A stretch of 64,000 bases of DNA from Hydrogenophaga palleronii_A (GTDB taxonomy: Bacteria; Pseudomonadota; Gammaproteobacteria; Burkholderiales; Burkholderiaceae_C): positions 186,001 to 250,000 of the forward strand of contig NZ_JAVDWU010000002.1 of assembly GCF_031457455.1 (NCBI RefSeq). The letters are read 5' to 3'. Below, piece after piece: positions 51,394 to 62,661 of this stretch; position 1 is the stretch's first letter, and the number at the start of each line of letters is the position of its first letter. The translations under genes and the position numbers were made by a program. The notes under the pieces are model-generated. The model searched no databases, was not told the origin of the DNA, and was given only the letters and a program-made list of their open reading frames with translations.

Positions 51394-52548
51394 ATGACAC
51401 CCGTCCGCGCCACCAGTCCCATTGCCCCGTCACCCCATGAGCCTTCTGCATTGCTGGGTGGCCTGTCCCCGGCCCGCTTCATGCAGCGTCATTGGCAGAA
51501 GAAGCCCCTGTTGATCCGCGACGCACTGCCTGACTTCGCACCATTGCTGAGCCGCCAGGCGCTGTTTGCCATGACCGCAGACGACGCGGTGGAGTCACGG
51601 TTGATTGAACACAAGGATGCTGGCTGGACGCTCCGGCACGGACCTTTTTCGCCCCGCGCCTTTCCGCCGTTGAAGAAAAAGGGCTGGACGCTACTGGTTC
51701 AGGGCGTGGATACCCATCTGGATGCCGCCCACGCTTTGCTTCAGAGATTCCGTTTTGTGCCGGACGCGCGGCTCGACGACCTGATGATTTCCTGGGCCAG
51801 CGATGGCGGCGGCGTCGGGCCTCACTTTGACAGCTACGACGTGTTCCTGCTTCAGGTCAGCGGACAACGCCGCTGGCGCATTGGTCGGCAGAAAGACCTG
51901 TCGCTGGAGCCGGATGTGCCCTTGAAGATACTGAGTCACTTCGAAGCCGAAGAAGAGCACCTGCTCGGCCCGGGCGACATGCTCTACCTGCCGCCTCGGT
52001 GGGCCCACGACGGTGTGGCCGTGGGCGGCGATTGCATGACCTATTCGATCGGTTTCCGGGTCCCGCAGCGCGGCGGCCTGGCCGGTGAGCTGCTTCAGCG
52101 CATGGCCGATGAATTTGAAGACACCACGCTCTACGCCGATCGGAACCAGCCTGCCACGTCGACGCCCGCTGCCATGCCGTCGGCGCTGGAGGCCTTTGCG
52201 GCCGACGCCTTGCAGCGGCTGCTGGCCCAACGCCAGACACTGGCCTGTGCGCTGGGCGAGGTCATGACGGAGCCCAAGCCGCGCGTGTGGTTCGACCAAC
52301 CCGCTGGCGCCTGGTCGCCCCGGGCCTTGCACCTGGACCGCCGAACCCGCATGATGTACGACGATCGCCATGTGTTCATCAATGGAGAGGGTTTTCGGGC
52401 GGGCGGGGCAGATGCCCGGCTCATGCGTCGTCTGGCCGACCAGCGACAGCTCGCCGCAAGCGACGTGCGCAAAGCAAGCACCGCTGCGCTGGCTTTGCTG
52501 CAGGAGTGGTTTGAGGCCGGCTGGCTGCAGCTCACCGATCCAGACTGA
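51394..52548 (+). CDS. RoxA/YcfD-like cupin ribosomal oxygenase
   Basis: This 384-residue 2-oxoglutarate/iron oxygenase resembles RoxA (YcfD), which hydroxylates an arginine of ribosomal protein L16. The JmjC-type iron site is visible: His and Asp in GPHFDSYDVFLLQ and the second His in PPRWAHDGVA. The FMQRHWQKKPLLIRDALP start of the domain is typical. The C-terminal winged-helix part follows. The ATG at 51394 gives a 14-bp divergent gap to the slyD-like gene, so the promoters must overlap the coding starts; the start is not certain. Confidence 0.9.
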   Translation: MTPVRATSPIAPSPHEPSALLGGLSPARFMQRHWQKKPLLIRDALPDFAPLLSRQALFAMTADDAVESRLIEHKDAGWTLRHGPFSPRAFPPLKKKGWTLLVQGVDTHLDAAHALLQRFRFVPDARLDDLMISWASDGGGVGPHFDSYDVFLLQVSGQRRWRIGRQKDLSLEPDVPLKILSHFEAEEEHLLGPGDMLYLPPRWAHDGVAVGGDCMTYSIGFRVPQRGGLAGELLQRMADEFEDTTLYADRNQPATSTPAAMPSALEAFAADALQRLLAQRQTLACALGEVMTEPKPRVWFDQPAGAWSPRALHLDRRTRMMYDDRHVFINGEGFRAGGADARLMRRLADQRQLAASDVRKASTAALALLQEWFEAGWLQLTDPD

Positions 52549-52583
52549 ACCTGACCCCCGCACAGATCAGCGAGGTTTGACTC

Positions 52584-53099
52584 ATGAATCCAGCCACTGA
52601 CCAGGCCCTCGACAACCCCTCTCTGCCCGAGGGGCGCATATTGGGTCGCCGTGCGTTCGTTGATCTGGTGCGACAAGCCATCGCTGCCGCTGCATCCGAG
52701 GGCTGGGTGAAGATGGTGTGGTGCGACCCGGACTTCGCCGACTGGCCCCTGGGTGAGCGCTCGGTGATCGAATCGATGCAGGCTTGGTCGGCCAGCGGGC
52801 GCTCGCTGCATCTGCTGGCACAGGACTTTTCCGTGCTTCAGCAACACCATCCCCGGTTTGTGCAGTGGCGCGTGATGTGGTCGCATCTGGTCGAGGCCCG
52901 TGCCACAGGCAGAGGGACAGGAGGTGAGCTGCCCAGTGCCCTGTGGACCTCCCAATGGACTATGGAGAGACTGGACTTGAAACACAACGTGGTGGTCGCT
53001 ACCTTCGACCCGGCCCGGCGCGTGGCGCTGGGCGAGCGTCTGGATGCCGCATGGCACAAGGCGTCACCCTCATTTCCGGCAAGCACCTTGGGTCTGTAG
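52584..53099 (+). CDS. conserved hypothetical protein after the RoxA-like gene
   Basis: I do not recognise a family. The 171-residue protein has no signal or membrane segment and is rich in Trp (for example GWVKMVWCDPDFADWPLG and VQWRVMWSHLVEARATG). The pattern of an acidic DPDFADWPLGERSVIE block and a later histidine/arginine block suggests a folded soluble protein. It follows the oxygenase by 35 bp on the same strand, so they may be cotranscribed. Confidence 0.7.
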   Translation: MNPATDQALDNPSLPEGRILGRRAFVDLVRQAIAAAASEGWVKMVWCDPDFADWPLGERSVIESMQAWSASGRSLHLLAQDFSVLQQHHPRFVQWRVMWSHLVEARATGRGTGGELPSALWTSQWTMERLDLKHNVVVATFDPARRVALGERLDAAWHKASPSFPASTLGL

Positions 53100-53235
53100 A
53101 GGGCGTCGCAGCGTGCGTGCATGAGCACATCTCGAAGAAATGCGTAAGAAATGAAAGCGTTGGTTGGCTGGGTGATGCCAGCGCCCTTCGGGCGTATCAT
53201 CTGGCCGCGTCATTTCATTCAAGGGAGCCTTTGCC

Positions 53236-53613
53236 ATGAAAACAGCCATCTTGTTCGCCGCTTTGTTGACCGCCACGGCCATGTCTGCCTGCAGCAAACC
53301 GGAAGAGCCGACGGTGGTTGTGCCAACAACCGTTGAGTCCACCAGGAACGCCACATCCGAGGCAGCGGAAGAAGTCAAGGAAGGTGCGGCGGCCGTCACA
53401 GAGGCAACCAAAGAAGCGGCCAAAGATGGTGCGGAGCTTGCCAAGGAGGCGACAGGTGCCATTGCAGAAAGCGCGACCGAGGCCGGTGAGGCGGCAATGA
53501 AGGCGGCCAAGGAAGCGGGCGCTGCCGCTGCCGAGGCAGCGGAGGAGGCTGCACAACGGGCCTCCGATGCTGCCAAGGCGACCGCCGAGGCTGCGAAAAA
53601 GCAGGCGCAGTGA
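53236..53613 (+). CDS. alanine-rich predicted lipoprotein
   Basis: This 125-residue protein has a signal peptide with a possible lipobox (TAMSAC, cysteine at residue 19). The rest is an unusually regular run of Ala, Glu, Lys, Ser and Thr (for example AAEEVKEGAAAVTEATKEA), expected to form one long amphipathic helix or coiled coil. Lipid attachment would anchor it in the outer or inner membrane. No enzymatic motif is present. It ends at a bidirectional terminator shared with bamC. Confidence 0.75.
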   Translation: MKTAILFAALLTATAMSACSKPEEPTVVVPTTVESTRNATSEAAEEVKEGAAAVTEATKEAAKDGAELAKEATGAIAESATEAGEAAMKAAKEAGAAAAEAAEEAAQRASDAAKATAEAAKKQAQ

Positions 53614-53729
53614 TTGCCGCTCAGGCGCATCCTTCTGCGATGCCACGGAACTTGCGGGTGACCTGAACCTGTCGCCAGCATCGTCAGGTTGTCACATGCC
53701 CTCAGTGCCGAGGGCTCACCATGAAAAAA

Positions 53730-53750
53730 CCGCCACACGGGCGGTTTTTT
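53730..53750. terminator. bidirectional intrinsic terminator
   Basis: A CCGCC / GGCGG stem with an ACACG loop is flanked by six A on the left and six T on the right, so it can end both the lipoprotein gene (plus) and bamC (minus). Confidence 0.88.
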
Positions 53751-53773
53751 CATGGGACGCGGCATCCGGTGCC

Positions 53774-54913
53774 TTACTTGAGGTCGTCGGCCAGAAGTGT
53801 CAGGATGCGCTGCGCGTTCGCCGAACTGTCGGGCTTCCCCTCGCTGGAAAGCACGGTCACAGTGGTGATGTTGTCGGCGCTGACCACCGACACCCGGTAG
53901 CGCACCGGCGCATTTTCGGCTCTGGAGGCGCCAAACACCCGGCTGATCAATCCTGGCTGACCCTTGTCGGCGCGTGGCTCCACATACCGGACGAAGTAAA
54001 TTCCCTGGCTGCGGTTGCGATCCTCGACGGTGAAACCGGTGCGGTCCAGTGCCAGGCCCACCCGGCGCCAGCCGCGGTCAAAACCATCTTCAAACTGCAT
54101 CACGGGCACGTTGTTGGCCGTGGTCACACGCGCCGCAGCCACCACAGGTGCGGTGGCCGTGACGGCCTGGGATTGTGCTTCGCTCACGCCCAGTCGAACC
54201 ATCAGCCGGCGCAGGAACTCGGTTTCCAGCTCCACGTCAGCCGGCCGGGGCTGCCAACGGGTGTCTTCCTTCTGCGTGTTGGTGTAGACCTCGATCATGC
54301 CGCGGTGGCTGATGTAGATCTCCGTGCCGCCTGAAGGTGTGCGTTCCAGACGGGTGCGGAAACGGTCGCGTTCCGCAGTGGAGTAGAACGAGTCAAGCAC
54401 CCGGCCCAGTGTGCGGCGGATGAAATCCTGCGGCAACTTGGCACGGTTTTCGGCCCAGTCTGTTTCCATGATGCCGAGCGCTTCCTGATCGAGTTCCAGC
54501 ACAAAGCCGTTCTCTTGCCAGAAGGAACGCACCGGTTCCCAGAGTGCATTGGCCGGGCGGTCCACCACCAGCCAGCGCTGGCTGCCCGCTCGCTCGATGC
54601 GCACGTCGCCGACGGTGGAGGCCGCTGTGCTGCCACCCGGCTGCGCAGGTTGGCCCGCTTCGAAGCCACTGGCCGTGACCGTCGCGCCTGGCACGTTGAA
54701 GCGGTTGTCGCGGTTGAGCTGGGTCAGATCAGGGGGCACTTCCAGGGTGCTGCCGCGTTGCGCGCTCTTGTAGTCGATCTTGTCTTCCTGAAGCACGGTG
54801 CAGCCGCTGAACAGGGCTGCGGCGGTGATGGCAATCAGCGTGGCGCGCAAGGGCGTGGCGCCGGTGTCAACCTGCGGGCGGGAGATGGGCGTTGACGCGT
54901 TCAATGGAAGCAT
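53774..54913 (-). CDS. bamC: outer membrane assembly lipoprotein BamC
   Basis: This 379-residue protein is a BamC (NlpB) lipoprotein of the beta-barrel assembly machine. It has a signal peptide with lipobox LFSGC, then YKSAQRGSTLEVPPDLTQL, the conserved segment that binds BamD, and two helix-grip domains in the C-terminal half. The start at 54913 fits the signal peptide. It follows dapA by 56 bp on the minus strand, the same dapA-bamC order known from E. coli. Confidence 0.92.
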   Translation of the reverse strand: MLPLNASTPISRPQVDTGATPLRATLIAITAAALFSGCTVLQEDKIDYKSAQRGSTLEVPPDLTQLNRDNRFNVPGATVTASGFEAGQPAQPGGSTAASTVGDVRIERAGSQRWLVVDRPANALWEPVRSFWQENGFVLELDQEALGIMETDWAENRAKLPQDFIRRTLGRVLDSFYSTAERDRFRTRLERTPSGGTEIYISHRGMIEVYTNTQKEDTRWQPRPADVELETEFLRRLMVRLGVSEAQSQAVTATAPVVAAARVTTANNVPVMQFEDGFDRGWRRVGLALDRTGFTVEDRNRSQGIYFVRYVEPRADKGQPGLISRVFGASRAENAPVRYRVSVVSADNITTVTVLSSEGKPDSSANAQRILTLLADDLK

Positions 54914-54969
54914 GAATGGACTCGGTTGTTCAGAGGATGGCAGGTAGGAGTCTGACAGGTCGCAGAGGT

Positions 54970-55857
54970 TCAGGCGATCAGGCCGCTGTCCTGCAGGGCG
55001 CTTTCCACGATGGACTCGTACGCAGCGGCCATGGGTGTGAGAGGCAGGCGCATCGCCGGTCCGCACAGACCCATGCGGGCCATCGCCCACTTGAGTGGAA
55101 TCGGGTTGGATTCGACGAACAGGTGCTTGTGCACAGGCATCAGTCGGAACTGGATGTCCATGGCGCGTCTGGCGTCACCGGCCATGGCCGCCACGCACAA
55201 CTCATGCATCAGGCGCGGCGCAATATTGGCCGTCACGCTGATGTTGCCGTGGCCACCGCACAGCATCAAGGCCACGGCGGTCGGGTCGTCACCGGAATAG
55301 ATGGCAAAACCTTCGGGCGCTTCGCGAATGAGCCATTGCGCCCGCTCGATGTTGCCGGTGGCGTCCTTGATGCCGACGATGCCGTCGATCTGGGCCAGAC
55401 GAAGGGTGGTGTCAACCGACATGTCGGCCACGCTGCGACCAGGCACGTTGTAGAGCACGATGGGCAGGTCGCCCGAGGCTTCCGCGATGGCCTTGAAGTG
55501 CTGGTACTGGCCTTCCTGAGTGGGCTTGTTGTAGTAGGGCACCACTTGCAGCTGGCAATCGGCGCCCACGCCCTGGGCAAACCGGGCCAGTTCAATGGCT
55601 TCTGCCGTGGAGTTGGCGCCGCAGCCCGCCATGATGGGCACGCGCTTGGCCGCCTGCTCGACGGCAACCCGGATGATCTCGCAGTGCTCTTCCACGGTCA
55701 CCGTGGGCGATTCGCCGGTGGTGCCGACCACACCGATGCAGTCGGTGCCCTCGGCAATGTGCCAGTCGATCAGTTCGCGCAGGGTGGGATAGTCCACGCT
55801 GCCGTCTTCCAGCATGGGTGTGACCAGGGCAACGGTGCTGCCGGTAATGGTGTTCAT
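54970..55857 (-). CDS. dapA: 4-hydroxy-tetrahydrodipicolinate synthase
   Basis: DapA condenses pyruvate with aspartate semialdehyde in lysine and peptidoglycan precursor synthesis. The 295-residue protein shows the GTTGESPT motif, the active tyrosine in LYNVPGRS and the Schiff-base lysine in GIKDATG. The start MNTITGS at 55857 matches the family; an ATG 63 bases upstream does not. bamC follows. Confidence 0.97.
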   Translation of the reverse strand: MNTITGSTVALVTPMLEDGSVDYPTLRELIDWHIAEGTDCIGVVGTTGESPTVTVEEHCEIIRVAVEQAAKRVPIMAGCGANSTAEAIELARFAQGVGADCQLQVVPYYNKPTQEGQYQHFKAIAEASGDLPIVLYNVPGRSVADMSVDTTLRLAQIDGIVGIKDATGNIERAQWLIREAPEGFAIYSGDDPTAVALMLCGGHGNISVTANIAPRLMHELCVAAMAGDARRAMDIQFRLMPVHKHLFVESNPIPLKWAMARMGLCGPAMRLPLTPMAAAYESIVESALQDSGLIA

Positions 55858-55938
55858 AGGCCAGTTGCTCAAAGAAAGCGTGTCTCGCGGACCAGACCAT
55901 GGATGATCGGCGACGCGCAAGCACGAGGGTGATGCATT

Positions 55939-56493
55939 CTACCCAGTGGTCGCCAGGGAATGGCGCAGGGGTAGGGCGGACGGTGTTGTCGGTTTTCGTA
56001 CCGCCGCGATGCGCTGGATGAAGCGCGCTGGCTGGTCGCAGAACCCGTCTTCAAATGCGACCACGTGCAGTTGCTCGCAGACCTGGAGCAGTTCACCGGG
56101 CTGCAGCAGGAAGTCGGGTCGCGAGGGCTTGCCTACGGATTCGTTGCCGGCCGCGAAGGTTTCGTAGATCAGCACGCCACCCGGCGCCACGCTGTCCAGC
56201 AAGGTGTTCATCAGCGGACGCCACAGGTAATTGGTGACCACCACCGCGTCAAACAGTTCGCCATCAAAGGGCCAGGCCCCGTTTTCAATGTCGGCCTGCA
56301 CCGCACGACCCAGTGTCTCGACTGATGCGATGGCTTCGGGCGAACGGTCGACGCCGGTGACTCTGTGGCCCGCAGCAGCCAGCCATCGCATGTGCCGGCC
56401 ATGGCCGCAGGCCACGTCCAGTACCGATCCCCCTGGCCCAATCAGGTGAGCCCAGCGCTGGACCCAGGGCGAGGGTGCTTCGTTGCCGTGCAT
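55939..56493 (-). CDS. class I SAM-dependent methyltransferase
   Basis: This 184-residue protein has the SAM-binding motif SVLDVACGHGRHMRWLA, an acidic strand end (GVDRSPEAI) and DAVVVTNYLWRPLM. The substrate is unknown. The ATG at 56493 shares one base with the stop of the 40-residue ORF upstream (TGATG), which indicates coupled translation and fixes this start. It is the third gene of a cluster with an MFS transporter. Confidence 0.88.
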   Translation of the reverse strand: MHGNEAPSPWVQRWAHLIGPGGSVLDVACGHGRHMRWLAAAGHRVTGVDRSPEAIASVETLGRAVQADIENGAWPFDGELFDAVVVTNYLWRPLMNTLLDSVAPGGVLIYETFAAGNESVGKPSRPDFLLQPGELLQVCEQLHVVAFEDGFCDQPARFIQRIAAVRKPTTPSALPLRHSLATTG

Positions 56494-56615
56494 CAGAAGC
56501 AACTCCAGAGCTGGTCGGCCAGGTTCACCAGAAACCCCGGTTGGTTGTAGAGCATGAGCGTGCCCACCAGGGCCAGTGCAATGGCCGCCCATACCGCAAG
56601 CCGGGTGGCCGTCAC
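56493..56615 (-). CDS. 40-residue single-pass membrane peptide
   Basis: A small ORF starts with GTG at 56615, overlapping the MFS stop by four bases (GTGA), and ends where the methyltransferase begins (TGATG). The product has one hydrophobic segment (LAVWAAIALALVGTLML) and the short tail YNQPGFLVNLADQLWSCF. Overlap at both ends argues that it is translated. It may assist the transporter. The family is unknown to me. Confidence 0.65.
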   Translation of the reverse strand: MTATRLAVWAAIALALVGTLMLYNQPGFLVNLADQLWSCF

Positions 56616-57862
56616 GCCGCCGCTCCTGCACGTTGCGGCCCACGGGCAATGGGTGACTCGCGCACTGGCAGGTTGATCAGTGCCGCAAACACCCCCAAGG
56701 CAATGGCGATGTACCACACGATGTCGTAACTGCCGGTGCGGTCGTAAAGCACGCCGCCGAGCCACACGCCCAGGAAACTGCCGATCTGGTGACTGAAGAA
56801 CACGAAACCGCCCAACATGGACAGGTGCGCGACGCCGAAAATCTGCGCCACCACCGCGTTGGTGGGCGGGATGGTGGAGAGCCAGAGCAGGCCCATGACA
56901 CTGGCGAACACGTAGACGCTCATGGGCGACAGGGGCACGATCAGGAACACGGCAATCACCACGGCGCGGGCGAAATAGATGAACGCCAGAATGTGCCGCT
57001 TCGCCAGTCGCTGCCCCAGGGCGCCCGCCGCATAGGTGCCGATGACGTTGAACAGGCCGATCAACGCGAGCGCATAGCTGGCCACTTGAGGTGAAAGCCC
57101 GTTGTCCTTGAGGTAGCTGGGCATGTGCACACCAATGAACACCACCTGAAAGCCACAGACGAAATAACCCGCCATGAGCAACTGGAAGCTGCGGTAACGA
57201 AGCGCCTCGCGCAGCGCGTGCATGATGCTCTGGTCGCGCAGCGGCGCGCCGCCGGCCGCAAACCCCGGCTCGCGCAGGCCCAGGGCCAGCGGCATGATGA
57301 GCAGCACCGCCGCACCCAGGAACAGCAGGGCTTCCTGCCAGCCGAAGCTGCTGATCAGCCAGCCCTCCACCGGCACCATCAGAAACTGGCCAAAAGACCC
57401 GGCCGCAGCGGCCACACCCATGGCCCACGAACGCTTTTCGGCCGGTATCTGGCGCCCGATGACACCGTAGATGACGGCGTAGGTGGTGCCGGCTTGAGCC
57501 GCGCCGATCAACACGCCGGTCGTCATGGCAAAAGCGATGGAGGATGTGGACAGCGCCATGCCCACCAGCCCGGCCGCGTACAGCACCGCCCCCACCAGCA
57601 ACACCCGGAAGGCGCCGAACCGGTCCGCAGCCATGCCGGCGAAGATGCCGAAGGCGCCCCAGGACAGGTTCTGGATGGCCATGGCGAAAGAAAACGTCTC
57701 GCGCGTCCAGCCCTGGGCCATGGTGATGGGCTGCAGCCAGAGGCCGAAGCCGTGGCGAATGCCCATGGAGAGTGTCACGATGGCGGCGCCACAGGCAAGC
57801 ACCTGCCAGAGGCTCAGGCGGGCTGGCTGTTGGAGGGGGGCGGAGGTGGGCGTGGCAGGCAT
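56612..57862 (-). CDS. MFS transporter
   Basis: This 416-residue inner-membrane protein has about twelve membrane segments and major-facilitator marks such as GIFAGMAADRFGAFRVLLVG between segments 2 and 3 and FNVIGTYAAGALGQRLAKRH in the second half. It resembles the oxalate/formate antiporter-like (OFA) or monocarboxylate group, but the substrate cannot be named. It opens a cluster with the 40-residue peptide and the methyltransferase. Confidence 0.9.
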   Translation of the reverse strand: MPATPTSAPLQQPARLSLWQVLACGAAIVTLSMGIRHGFGLWLQPITMAQGWTRETFSFAMAIQNLSWGAFGIFAGMAADRFGAFRVLLVGAVLYAAGLVGMALSTSSIAFAMTTGVLIGAAQAGTTYAVIYGVIGRQIPAEKRSWAMGVAAAAGSFGQFLMVPVEGWLISSFGWQEALLFLGAAVLLIMPLALGLREPGFAAGGAPLRDQSIMHALREALRYRSFQLLMAGYFVCGFQVVFIGVHMPSYLKDNGLSPQVASYALALIGLFNVIGTYAAGALGQRLAKRHILAFIYFARAVVIAVFLIVPLSPMSVYVFASVMGLLWLSTIPPTNAVVAQIFGVAHLSMLGGFVFFSHQIGSFLGVWLGGVLYDRTGSYDIVWYIAIALGVFAALINLPVRESPIARGPQRAGAAA

Positions 57863-58017
57863 CCGGCGACTTTAGCGAATTGCGCGAGCTTCTGCTTGTC
57901 GCGGGCGTGTGCCTGGCCGGTGACATTTCATGCGGCAATTGATGCGATCGGCGCATCAGCAGCTCCGTTCGGGCTCGGTGCATGTGATTCCATACAGGTC
58001 TTTGGGGGTGAGACGCT

Positions 58018-58023
58018 TACAAT
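58018..58023 (+). promoter_or_regulatory. possible -10 box of parE
   Basis: TACAAT lies nine bases before the parE ATG, within CTTACAATCCGCCCC. If real, the transcript would have almost no leader. No -35 is clear. The same TACAATCCGCCC string occurs on the minus strand before the Rieske gene. Confidence 0.35.
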
Positions 58024-58031
58024 CCGCCCCC

Positions 58032-60002
<1,971 letters not shown>

Positions 60003-60005
60003 CCC

Positions 60006-60082
60006 CTCCCCCCGCGCCGCTTCGCGTCACCCCCCAGGGGGCAACATCTGCGACCCGGCAAAGCCGGTTCCGCGATGTTCTG
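60006..60082 (+). repeat. 3' stem-loop repeat after parE
   Basis: Family A copy starting a few bases after the parE stop. Arms are AACATC (60043-60048) and GATGTT (60074-60079) around the constant CCCGGC-AAA-GCCGGTTCC core. Confidence 0.85.
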
Positions 60083-60139
60083 GACTGCAGGCACTTCACG
60101 CATAGCCGATCCGTTCCTCGCAAAGATTTCTGATTCCAC

Positions 60140-62482
60140 ATGAACGACACCCCTGAACTCGATCTGCAGCCGGCCGATGCGCCCGGTGAAGACAACCTGG
60201 CCACCTACGCTCAGCGCGCCTACCTGGAATATGCGCTGTCTGTGGTGAAGGGCCGTGCCTTGCCCGATGTGTGCGACGGGCAGAAGCCGGTGCAGCGCCG
60301 CATTTTGTACGCCATGGACCGCATGGGTCTGGGCTTCAGCGGCAATACCGCTGCCAAGCCGGTCAAGAGCGCCCGGGTGGTGGGCGACGTGCTGGGCAAG
60401 TACCACCCGCATGGCGACAGCGCGGCGTACGACGCCCTGGTGCGCATGGCTCAAGACTTCTCGCAGCGCTACCCGCTGATCGATGGCCAGGGCAATTTCG
60501 GCAGCCGGGACGGCGACGGCGCCGCCGCCATGCGTTACACCGAAGCACGCCTGGCCAAGATCACCGGCCTGCTGCTCGACGAAATCGACCAGGGCACGGT
60601 GGACTTCATCCCCACCTACGACGGCTCGTTTGAAGAACCCCGGCAGTTGCCCGCACGCCTGCCATTCAACCTGCTCAATGGCGCCAGCGGCATTGCCGTG
60701 GGCCTGGCGACCGAAATCCCCAGCCACAACCTGCGGGAGGTGGCCGACGCCTGTGTGGCGCTGATCAAAACCCCCAAGATCTCAGACGAAGAGCTTGCCG
60801 CGATCATTCCCGGCCCAGACTACCCCGGTGGTGGTCAGATCATCAGCCCGGCCAGCGACATTGCCGACGCCTACCGCACCGGCCGCGGCAGCTTGAAGGT
60901 GCGTGCGCGCTGGAAGATCGAAGATCTGGCGCGTGGCCAATGGCAGTTGGTGGTGAACGAACTGCCGCCTGGCGTGAGCACGCAGCGCGTGCTCGAAGAG
61001 ATCGAAGAAATCACCAACCCCAAGGTCAAGGCGGGCAAAAAGGCCCTGAGCCAGGAGCAGACGCAGCTCAAGGCGAGCATGCTCATGGTGCTGGACGTGG
61101 TGCGTGACGAATCGAGCAAGGACGCACCCGTGCGACTGGTGTTCGAGCCCAAGAGCAGCCGCATCGAGCAGCAGGAACTCATCACCGCGCTGTTGGCCCA
61201 CACCAGCCTGGAAAGTTCATCGCCCATCAACCTGACCATGATCGGTCTGGACGGCCGGCCGACCCAGAAGAGCCTGCGGCTCATGTTGAGCGAGTGGATC
61301 GAGTTTCGCCAGAGCACCATCGTTCGCCGCACGCGGCACCGGCTGAACAAGGTGCTGGACCGCATCCACATCCTCGAAGGCAGACAGCTCGTCCTGCTGA
61401 ACATCGATGAGGTGATCCGCATCATTCGCCACAGCGACGAGCCCAAGCCCGCGCTGATCGAGGCCTTCAAGCTCAGCGAACGGCAGGCCGAAGACATTCT
61501 CGAAATCCGCCTGCGTCAGCTGGCACGGCTCGAAGCCATCAAGATCGAGCAGGAGCTGAAAGACCTGCGCGAAGAGCAGGGCAAGCTCGAAGATATTCTG
61601 GGCAACCCGGCCAGCCTGAAGCGCCTGATGGTCAAGGAGATCGAGGCCGACGCCAAGACCTTTGCCGACCCGCGCCGCACGCTGATCCAGGCCGAGAAAA
61701 AGGCCGTCGCCGAAATCAAGGTGGTGGATGAGCCGGTGACGGTCGTCATCTCCAGCAAAGGCTGGGTGCGTGCGCGCACCGGCCACGGCCACGAGGCCGC
61801 CAGTTTCGCCTTCAAGGCCGGTGACGGTCTGTATGGCACCTTTGAATGCCGCACGGTGGACACACTCATTGCTTTCGGCAGCAACGGGCGCGTTTACAGT
61901 GTGCCGGTGGCCAGCCTGCCTGGCGCTCGCGGCGACGGCCAGCCCATCACCACTTTGATCGAACTCGAAAGCGGCACCCAGCCGCTGCACTACTTCGCTG
62001 GCCCGGCCAATGCCACCTTGCTGCTCAGTGGCACCGGTGGTTATGGTTTCCTGGCCACGGTGGAAAACCTGGTCTCGCGCCAGAAGGCTGGTAAGGCCTT
62101 CATCAGCGTGGGCGAGGGCGAAACCATCTGCGCTCCTTCGCATGTGGCCAACACCTCGGGCAGCCAACCGCTGGTACCTGCCACGCACGTGGCCTGCGCC
62201 TCGACTGGCGGCCGCATCCTCACCTTCGAAATCGGTGAACTCAAGGCGATGGAGAAGGGTGGTCGAGGCCTCATGCTGCTCGATCTCGACGCCAAGGACA
62301 CCCTGGCCGGTGCAGCGGCCTACACCCGCAGCGTGAAGATCGCAGGCATTGGCCGAGGCGGCAAGGATCGCGACGAAACGCTGGAAATCCGAAGCTTGAA
62401 CAACGCACGCGCAGCCCGGGCTCGCAAGGGCAAGGCGGCCGACCTGGGCTTCAAGCCCACGCGCATCACGCGGGTGGAATGA
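60140..62482 (+). CDS. parC: DNA topoisomerase IV subunit A
   Basis: ParC is the DNA-cutting subunit of topoisomerase IV. The 780-residue protein has the quinolone region GKYHPHGDSAAYDALVRMAQ with a serine at residue 94 (a wild-type-like state), the catalytic Tyr133 in AAMRYTEARL, a long coiled-coil tower and a C-terminal beta-pinwheel (for example SKGWVRARTGHGHEAASF). A small ORF overlaps its stop. Confidence 0.96.
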   Translation: MNDTPELDLQPADAPGEDNLATYAQRAYLEYALSVVKGRALPDVCDGQKPVQRRILYAMDRMGLGFSGNTAAKPVKSARVVGDVLGKYHPHGDSAAYDALVRMAQDFSQRYPLIDGQGNFGSRDGDGAAAMRYTEARLAKITGLLLDEIDQGTVDFIPTYDGSFEEPRQLPARLPFNLLNGASGIAVGLATEIPSHNLREVADACVALIKTPKISDEELAAIIPGPDYPGGGQIISPASDIADAYRTGRGSLKVRARWKIEDLARGQWQLVVNELPPGVSTQRVLEEIEEITNPKVKAGKKALSQEQTQLKASMLMVLDVVRDESSKDAPVRLVFEPKSSRIEQQELITALLAHTSLESSSPINLTMIGLDGRPTQKSLRLMLSEWIEFRQSTIVRRTRHRLNKVLDRIHILEGRQLVLLNIDEVIRIIRHSDEPKPALIEAFKLSERQAEDILEIRLRQLARLEAIKIEQELKDLREEQGKLEDILGNPASLKRLMVKEIEADAKTFADPRRTLIQAEKKAVAEIKVVDEPVTVVISSKGWVRARTGHGHEAASFAFKAGDGLYGTFECRTVDTLIAFGSNGRVYSVPVASLPGARGDGQPITTLIELESGTQPLHYFAGPANATLLLSGTGGYGFLATVENLVSRQKAGKAFISVGEGETICAPSHVANTSGSQPLVPATHVACASTGGRILTFEIGELKAMEKGGRGLMLLDLDAKDTLAGAAAYTRSVKIAGIGRGGKDRDETLEIRSLNNARAARARKGKAADLGFKPTRITRVE

Positions 62483-62661
62483 TGGACATCAGCCTTGCCG
62501 GTGTGGTGGTGGCGGCAGCCTGCGCCGCCATTGCCTTCGGGATTGCGCGAGCGATTGCGGCCGCGATGAGAAGGCGTCGGCAGGCCCGCGAAGACGCGAA
62601 CGCACAGACCCGGCAAAGTCGCCAGGTGCGGCGTGCACTGGCCCGCAAGCACCGGCGCTGA
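62482..62661 (+). CDS. small membrane-anchored basic protein after parC
   Basis: This 59-residue ORF (or 60 from the ATG at 62479) overlaps the parC stop. It has one hydrophobic segment (LAGVVVAAACAAIAFGIARAIAAA) and a very basic tail (MRRRRQARED, then RQVRRALARKHRR). The arrangement suggests coupled translation. Function unknown; it could equally be a chance ORF in GC-rich DNA. Confidence 0.5.
   Translation: MDISLAGVVVAAACAAIAFGIARAIAAAMRRRRQAREDANAQTRQSRQVRRALARKHRR

Noticed and set aside
56493..57983. 496-residue minus-strand ORF
   Set aside because: It is a different frame across the MFS transporter. Only its last 40 codons, after the MFS stop, look real and are annotated separately.
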